This document shows, one piece after another, positions 8,166-12,613 of a stretch of DNA of 12,613 bases. A program made the translations under genes and the position numbers. The notes under the pieces are model-generated. The model had not been told where the DNA came from. It saw only the letters and a list, made by a program, of their open reading frames with translations, and ran no database searches. Position 1 is the first letter of the stretch; every line of letters begins with the position of its first letter. Source of the DNA: an uncultured Desulfobacterales bacterium (GTDB lineage: Bacteria; Desulfobacterota; Desulfobacteria; Desulfobacterales; G020354645); NCBI GenBank assembly GCA_947259865.1, contig CAMYNZ010000069.1:1-12613 (forward strand), in the 5' to 3' direction.

Positions 8166-10091
8166 ATGGCAGTATTATTTCTTTGTACCTCATTTATTGC
8201 AACCCTGGCCATTTTCTATATCACAGAAGGTGGTCGCCGCGATATCAAGACGGCCTATTTGAAAGCCTGCCTGAGCCACGCCATGGTGATCGTTGTGATA
8301 ACGGAAGTGTTGGGCCGTTTCGAGGCCCTCAACTACCGCTGGCTGACCCTGACCTGGTCCGTTTTGGCAGCGGGAACCCTCGGATACTTAGTCCTCATCT
8401 CAGGGCGAAATAGAAAAACTTTTTCATTGCCTGGTTCAATTCGAAAGGCCATCGATGGTTTAAACAGCCAGCCTTTTCTTAACCGGCTTACAATGATCTC
8501 AATGGCCGTGATCATTATTATCAGTTTGGGCGCCGCCCTTATCAACCCGCCGAACAATCTAGACTCTTTGAGCTATCATATGCCGCGTGTTGCTCACTGG
8601 GTTCAGAATCAATCCGTTGCCCACTATCCGACCTACGAATTGCGCCAGATATCTTTTTCTCCCGGGGTAGGATTTCTAATCACTCATTTACAAATCCTTA
8701 CCGGAGGCGACCATCTTGCTAATCTTATTCAGTGGATGGCTTTTTTGGGTTGCATCATCGCTGTGTCATTGATCGCGAGGAATACGGCCGGTGCCGGTTC
8801 ATCCATAACCGCTGCACTGATGTGTGCCAGCATTCCTATGGCAATTCTTCAGGCGACCACCACCCAGACGGATCTGACTGTGTCCTTCTGGCTGGCTTGC
8901 TTTGTGTATTTTATTTTCAGGACCACAGAATATTCCCTTCAGGATTATATTTGGCTATCTGTATCCCTGGGGCTGGCCATATTGTCAAAACCGACGGCCT
9001 ACATTTTTGGCGGTCCCTTCCTGATAGTTTTAAGCTGGCGAATTCTGCATTACCCGCACCGGAAGAACCTCTTGAAAAGATTGTTGAAAAGCTGCGCAGC
9101 TTTGGTTTGTATTTTAGTAATAAGTCTGAGTCCTTCTGTACCAAGCTATTTGCGCAATTACGAAATCTTCAATTCCTTTCTGGGAGTTGATAGTGGAACC
9201 AGGGTTCTTAAGATCGGTCCAAAAACCTTGATATCAAATTTATTGAGAAATACCGGACAGCAGGTTCCATTCTCACCATACTGGAAGTTCATAGAAGCGG
9301 TTCATCGTAAAATCCTTAAACAACCGGTTGATGATCCGCAGACAACATACAGGGCGAACTCTTTTTCAGACATAAATCCCGGGCTGTTCATACTACCGGA
9401 TGAAGATTTTGCCGGAAGCCCGATTCATATGATATCGCTGATCATAGCGTTTTTGGTACTATTTTACAGGACTGTGTTAGTTAGAGAAGATAAACTTTCA
9501 AATCTGATTCTACTGTCATTATGTGCTGTTGCAGGATTTTTATCATACTGTCTCCTCATTAAATGGCAGATCTGGGGAAGCCGGCTTCTGCTTCCCCTTT
9601 CAATTCTATTTTCACCGCTTATTGGGTATTTCATCAGATCCAGACTTCAAACTGGGTTACAATATCTTTTATGTGGTATTTTTATTTTTGTGGCGTTGTT
9701 TTACAGCTTATCTAGCGCCAGGAGCCCGCTGATACCACTGCCCGACAACATTATCACCGGATTTCGCTCAGAATCAATCCTGGGTAAAAATCGCGAAGAT
9801 CTTTATTTTACCAATACGTTTGAAAATATGAGGGTACCGATTTTTGAAATGGCGCGGCTGATCCAACGAGATGGTTGCCACGCAGTGGGTTTGAATTTAA
9901 AAAGAACGGAATTTGAATACTTAATCTGGGTTGCACTTAATGCCCAAAATGCTGATCCTGTAAAAATCAAACACGTGGGTGTTCGGAATGAATCCAGATC
10001 ACTCCCTCCCGAGTTCCCGGATAGCGACCTCTGCGCTGTTGTAACAGTGGATATAAATCGTATCGTTTATCGGAAAACTAACGGTAATTAA
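8166..10091 (+). CDS. GT-C/GT39-like polytopic membrane glycosyltransferase
   Basis: This 641-aa protein begins with membrane helices at residues 1-20, about 35-50 and 62-79. A further helix (about 107-127) leads into the motif PPNNLDSLSYHMPRVAHW (128-145). Asp133 is at the position of the catalytic Asp in the first periplasmic loop of GT-C enzymes. A second acidic motif, TQTDLT (233-238), and RLLLP before a late membrane helix also fit the GT39-like superfamily. At least eight hydrophobic helices follow, and the last 130 residues are soluble. The family normally transfers sugar from a polyprenyl-phosphate donor to lipid, glycan or protein. The ATG at 8166 is well supported by AGGA at 8155-8158, 7 bases upstream, and lies 12 bp after the preceding stop. 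Unlike its neighbours it has no TPR domain. Substrate is unknown. Confidence 0.75.
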   Translation: MAVLFLCTSFIATLAIFYITEGGRRDIKTAYLKACLSHAMVIVVITEVLGRFEALNYRWLTLTWSVLAAGTLGYLVLISGRNRKTFSLPGSIRKAIDGLNSQPFLNRLTMISMAVIIIISLGAALINPPNNLDSLSYHMPRVAHWVQNQSVAHYPTYELRQISFSPGVGFLITHLQILTGGDHLANLIQWMAFLGCIIAVSLIARNTAGAGSSITAALMCASIPMAILQATTTQTDLTVSFWLACFVYFIFRTTEYSLQDYIWLSVSLGLAILSKPTAYIFGGPFLIVLSWRILHYPHRKNLLKRLLKSCAALVCILVISLSPSVPSYLRNYEIFNSFLGVDSGTRVLKIGPKTLISNLLRNTGQQVPFSPYWKFIEAVHRKILKQPVDDPQTTYRANSFSDINPGLFILPDEDFAGSPIHMISLIIAFLVLFYRTVLVREDKLSNLILLSLCAVAGFLSYCLLIKWQIWGSRLLLPLSILFSPLIGYFIRSRLQTGLQYLLCGIFIFVALFYSLSSARSPLIPLPDNIITGFRSESILGKNREDLYFTNTFENMRVPIFEMARLIQRDGCHAVGLNLKRTEFEYLIWVALNAQNADPVKIKHVGVRNESRSLPPEFPDSDLCAVVTVDINRIVYRKTNGN

Positions 10092-10146
10092 AGGCAACTG
10101 AGGAACTGGAACTGGTTCAGGAAAAGGCGTTTTTCAACAGGATGGA

Positions 10147-12613
10147 ATGTACCGAAAACTAATAATAACAGTTTTGATTTTGTGCGTACTCGTATTTGCT
10201 GCTTGTGACGGGAGTGAAACATCCAAGAAGAAAAGTGTGCAAAAGCCCGGCGCAGTTGAAAAAGACTATGGATATTTATCAAAAACCAGGCCGATTGCGA
10301 ATAAAACGGGATCCTTAACCGTTCCTGAATCAAAACCTCTCGACCATGCCCTGAGCCTTATCCACCTTGACCCGGCCCACCTTGCCCTTCCCCTATATCA
10401 TGAGGAGGGTTACAACCTCATAGGCAGGATGCCGATAATCGAACAGCTCGCCAGATCTCCATTTTACCTGCACGGGTGGGCTGATGAAACGTCACGCAAA
10501 TTTCAGCAGCACGCAGATGCAGGAATCCTGCAGGCCCTGGCTTTTTCGATAAGAACTCTCAATGGCGGGGTTAAATATCATACACGCCAACCGGACCAAA
10601 CATCGATCCCAAGACAGTTGTCGGAAGCGTATCGTTATCTCTGCCGTAAATACAATATTTTCCCAAATCAAAAAGATATTAAAAAAATTGAAGACGCGGG
10701 CTTTTCAAAAAACTTTAGCATACAGCTGGCCAATTTGATCTGGGCCCTTGCCGATGCCAGCGAGCTTTTAAAGCAGGCCCTATCAAGGTTGAGCCAGGAA
10801 GAGATGGACCTTCTTGCTTATCAACCCGAACGATTCTTTTTCCCCGACGGTGTTCACTTTAACTTTTTGACAGCGCCCACTCATACACAGGTCAAACTTA
10901 TCTCGATTGCCCGCAAAGTCGATTTTGTTGCTATGTTTAGCGCCGGGTTTATAATGGCCGAGGCGACCGATCGCTTTGTCTCAAGTTCAGTTCAACTCCG
11001 GAATTCGCAGGACTTCACAAGGTACTTTACGGATGAACGGCCAAGAGCGGGCATAATTCTGGACCTGCCTTCGCCGGCGGGCCGGATTGTTCTGCTCGGT
11101 ACGGATGATTCGGTTTTTAGCGGGAGCGGTGCCCTGGTAATAGACCTTGGTGGTAATGACAGATATACCGGACCGGTTGGCGTAGGAAACCAGGTGAACG
11201 GCAGGATCGCTCTGGCTATCGATATAGATGGAAATGACCGCTATGAAAGGGCATCCCAGCATTTTTCCCAGGGTTTTGGAGCTCTTGCCGTGGGAATGCT
11301 GGTTGATCTGTCCGGAAATGATCGTTATATCGCCGGAGATCTGGGACAAGGTTGCGGGATTTACGGTGTCGGTGTGCTGGCCGACTTAGGGGGGGATGAT
11401 GAATACCAGCTGGGTTTGATGGGACAAGGCTTTGGTATGCTTGGAAGCGGGTTATTGATGGATGTAAAGGGCAACGACAGATATGAAATAGCCGGAATGG
11501 GACAGGGGGCCGGATCTACCATGGGATTTGGCGGTCTGTGTGACGCAAGAGGCGATGATCAATACCTGGCGGACACCCGGCGTGCTCGTGGCCGTTTAAT
11601 ACCCGATGAATGGAGCCATTCTCAAGGATCAGGAATTTCAATTCGTTCACCGGCGTGGACCAGGAAATTTTCCTTGTTTGGCGGGATTGGTTTCCTGAGT
11701 GAAGGACAGGGGAACGATTTCTATTCCGCCGGCCAGGGCAATAGCATGGGCAGCAGTTATTTTATGTCGGTCGGCGCTTTGGTTGATCATGCGGGAGATG
11801 ATAGGTACCTTCCAAAAAGCGGAAATAGCCTTGGATTTGCCGTTCATCTATCCAGCGGAATATTGATCGATCGCCGCGGCAATGACCGCTACCGTGTCAA
11901 ATTCGACAGCGGCGGTATGGGTGCCGATAGATCCGTCGGGATGCTGGCCGACTATGAAGGCGATGACCTGTATGGCCCAAACCCTGCAACCGTGCGTCAA
12001 TGGCTGAACAATAAACTACCGGGGAAAAACGAAGAGCCGAAGAAAATAAAACCTGAAAGACCGATACAGGAAAATCTTGCGATCGGGTCATACGGATTTG
12101 CATCCCGGCCCAAAGGCTTTGGATTTCTAATCGATTACCGTGGTGACGATCAATATTACGGCAAACGCACGGGGCGGGTCAGCAGTATCGGCGGAGTCAC
12201 TCCTCCGGTTGAACCGCAGAACTGGAGCTCTGCAATCCTCCTGGACCTTGGTGGCCGGGATTTCTATTTCAAAAAGGGACGCAAGGATAACCATTATCAC
12301 CTCAATTATGGCCATGGTATTTGCTATGACACTGAATATCAAGGGAATGAGATGCCCGGTAAAATTCAGATACCGCCGCTTCATGTTGATTTTTCAAAAG
12401 GGAGTGCATGGCCGGAACAATTTAAGACTACGCAGATTTATGCCGATACGCTGTTGCTGAAACATCCTGATTTGTTTGTTCGATTTTCTGCAATCGGCAG
12501 GCTCGTCGGTAAAAGAAGCGGTGCTACCGGCGAGCTCATTGCTGTGATGTCGCTTTCAGAGAACAGCGAATTGAATAGAGATCTGATGGAAGTATTAAAT
12601 TATTACATTGTCA
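10147..12613 (+). CDS. Predicted lipoprotein with GNDxY tandem repeats and HEAT-like C-terminus (3' truncated), family not recognised
   Basis: The frame is open from ATG 10147 to the window edge: 822 codons with no stop. A signal peptide, MYRKLIITVLILCVLVFAAC, ends in a lipobox-like Phe-Ala-Ala-Cys20. Asp21 follows, the +2 residue that in E. coli keeps lipoproteins in the inner membrane. Residues 21-330 are a mostly helical-looking region without a motif I know. Residues 332-709 carry about twelve G-[N/D]-D-x-Y motifs, at Tyr340, 366, 394, 420, 446, 473, 526, 554, 582, 609, 670 and 707. The usual spacing is 26-28 residues, and units read roughly GDDxYxxGxxGQGxGxxGxGxLxDxxG. A lysine/proline-rich insert at about 615-640 breaks the period. 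The end (772-822) resembles a HEAT repeat (HPDLFVRFSAIGRL). A weak Shine-Dalgarno AGGA (10139-10142) lies 4 bases upstream, and the gap from the GT-C gene is 55 bp. I infer an envelope-anchored solenoid; the function is not known. Confidence 0.85.
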   Translation, partial: MYRKLIITVLILCVLVFAACDGSETSKKKSVQKPGAVEKDYGYLSKTRPIANKTGSLTVPESKPLDHALSLIHLDPAHLALPLYHEEGYNLIGRMPIIEQLARSPFYLHGWADETSRKFQQHADAGILQALAFSIRTLNGGVKYHTRQPDQTSIPRQLSEAYRYLCRKYNIFPNQKDIKKIEDAGFSKNFSIQLANLIWALADASELLKQALSRLSQEEMDLLAYQPERFFFPDGVHFNFLTAPTHTQVKLISIARKVDFVAMFSAGFIMAEATDRFVSSSVQLRNSQDFTRYFTDERPRAGIILDLPSPAGRIVLLGTDDSVFSGSGALVIDLGGNDRYTGPVGVGNQVNGRIALAIDIDGNDRYERASQHFSQGFGALAVGMLVDLSGNDRYIAGDLGQGCGIYGVGVLADLGGDDEYQLGLMGQGFGMLGSGLLMDVKGNDRYEIAGMGQGAGSTMGFGGLCDARGDDQYLADTRRARGRLIPDEWSHSQGSGISIRSPAWTRKFSLFGGIGFLSEGQGNDFYSAGQGNSMGSSYFMSVGALVDHAGDDRYLPKSGNSLGFAVHLSSGILIDRRGNDRYRVKFDSGGMGADRSVGMLADYEGDDLYGPNPATVRQWLNNKLPGKNEEPKKIKPERPIQENLAIGSYGFASRPKGFGFLIDYRGDDQYYGKRTGRVSSIGGVTPPVEPQNWSSAILLDLGGRDFYFKKGRKDNHYHLNYGHGICYDTEYQGNEMPGKIQIPPLHVDFSKGSAWPEQFKTTQIYADTLLLKHPDLFVRFSAIGRLVGKRSGATGELIAVMSLSENSELNRDLMEVLNYYIV
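11140..12273 (+). repeat. Tandem protein-level repeat region, ~26-28 residue period
   Basis: This stretch encodes residues 332-709 of the lipoprotein, with about twelve G-[N/D]-D-x-Y motifs. The first five intervals are 26, 28, 26, 26 and 27 residues. One interval of 53 equals two units with the middle motif lost. Then come 28, 28 and 27, and two stretched intervals of 61 and 37. Between motifs most units carry a glycine-rich QG-x-G segment followed by a hydrophobic strand ending in Asp (for example GMLVDLSG, GVLADLGG, GLLMDVKG). The DNA itself is not a near-exact repeat, so the units are old. One coil per unit of a beta-solenoid would fit the length. Confidence 0.85.

Noticed and set aside
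11140..12273. RTX calcium-binding nonapeptide repeats
   Set aside because: RTX motifs repeat every 9 residues as GGxGxDxUx; here one motif appears every 26-28 residues and a Tyr follows the Asp.

Overview
The window looks like chromosomal DNA from a Gram-negative bacterium, possibly a deltaproteobacterium (Desulfobacterota, or a similar environmental lineage). The evidence is moderate GC content, a predicted lipoprotein, and a dense run of GT-C glycosyltransferases with C-terminal TPRs next to a methyltransferase-GT2 fusion, a grouping common in such genomes. This placement is an inference from architecture, not from any marker gene. Every supported gene lies on the + strand. I saw no rRNA, tRNA, CRISPR array or insertion sequence.

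Layout. Positions 1-779 hold the 3' end of a GT39/ArnT-like membrane glycosyltransferase. One base later comes an intact 668-aa TMTC-like protein, a GT-C membrane enzyme with a C-terminal TPR domain (781-2787). A 247-bp AT-rich gap follows, the longest non-coding stretch in the window and the best candidate for an internal promoter. Then come a methyltransferase-GT2 (dolichol-phosphate-mannose-synthase-like) fusion (3035-4492) and, 6 bp later, a stand-alone SAM methyltransferase (4499-5281). Positions 5338-6385 are a broken second TMTC-like copy with an in-frame stop, a frameshift and an internal deletion of about 0.7 kb. An intact third copy follows at 6405-8153, then a 641-aa GT-C membrane protein (8166-10091).

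From 10147 to the window edge runs a long open frame of 822 codons with no stop inside the window. It encodes a predicted lipoprotein with about twelve copies of a G-[N/D]-D-x-Y motif at a period of about 26-28 residues, followed by what looks like the start of a HEAT-repeat region. I recognise no named family for it, and it is the most novel item here.

How the genes may work together (inference): the GT2 domain could make a polyprenyl-phosphate sugar on the cytoplasmic face. The GT-C enzymes could then use that donor on the periplasmic side, with the TPR domains selecting protein or glycan acceptors. The methyltransferases could modify the sugar or lipid. The repeat lipoprotein is either a surface structural product or a substrate of the system. 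Tight spacing (1, 6, about 19, 12 and 55 bp) supports one or two transcription units.
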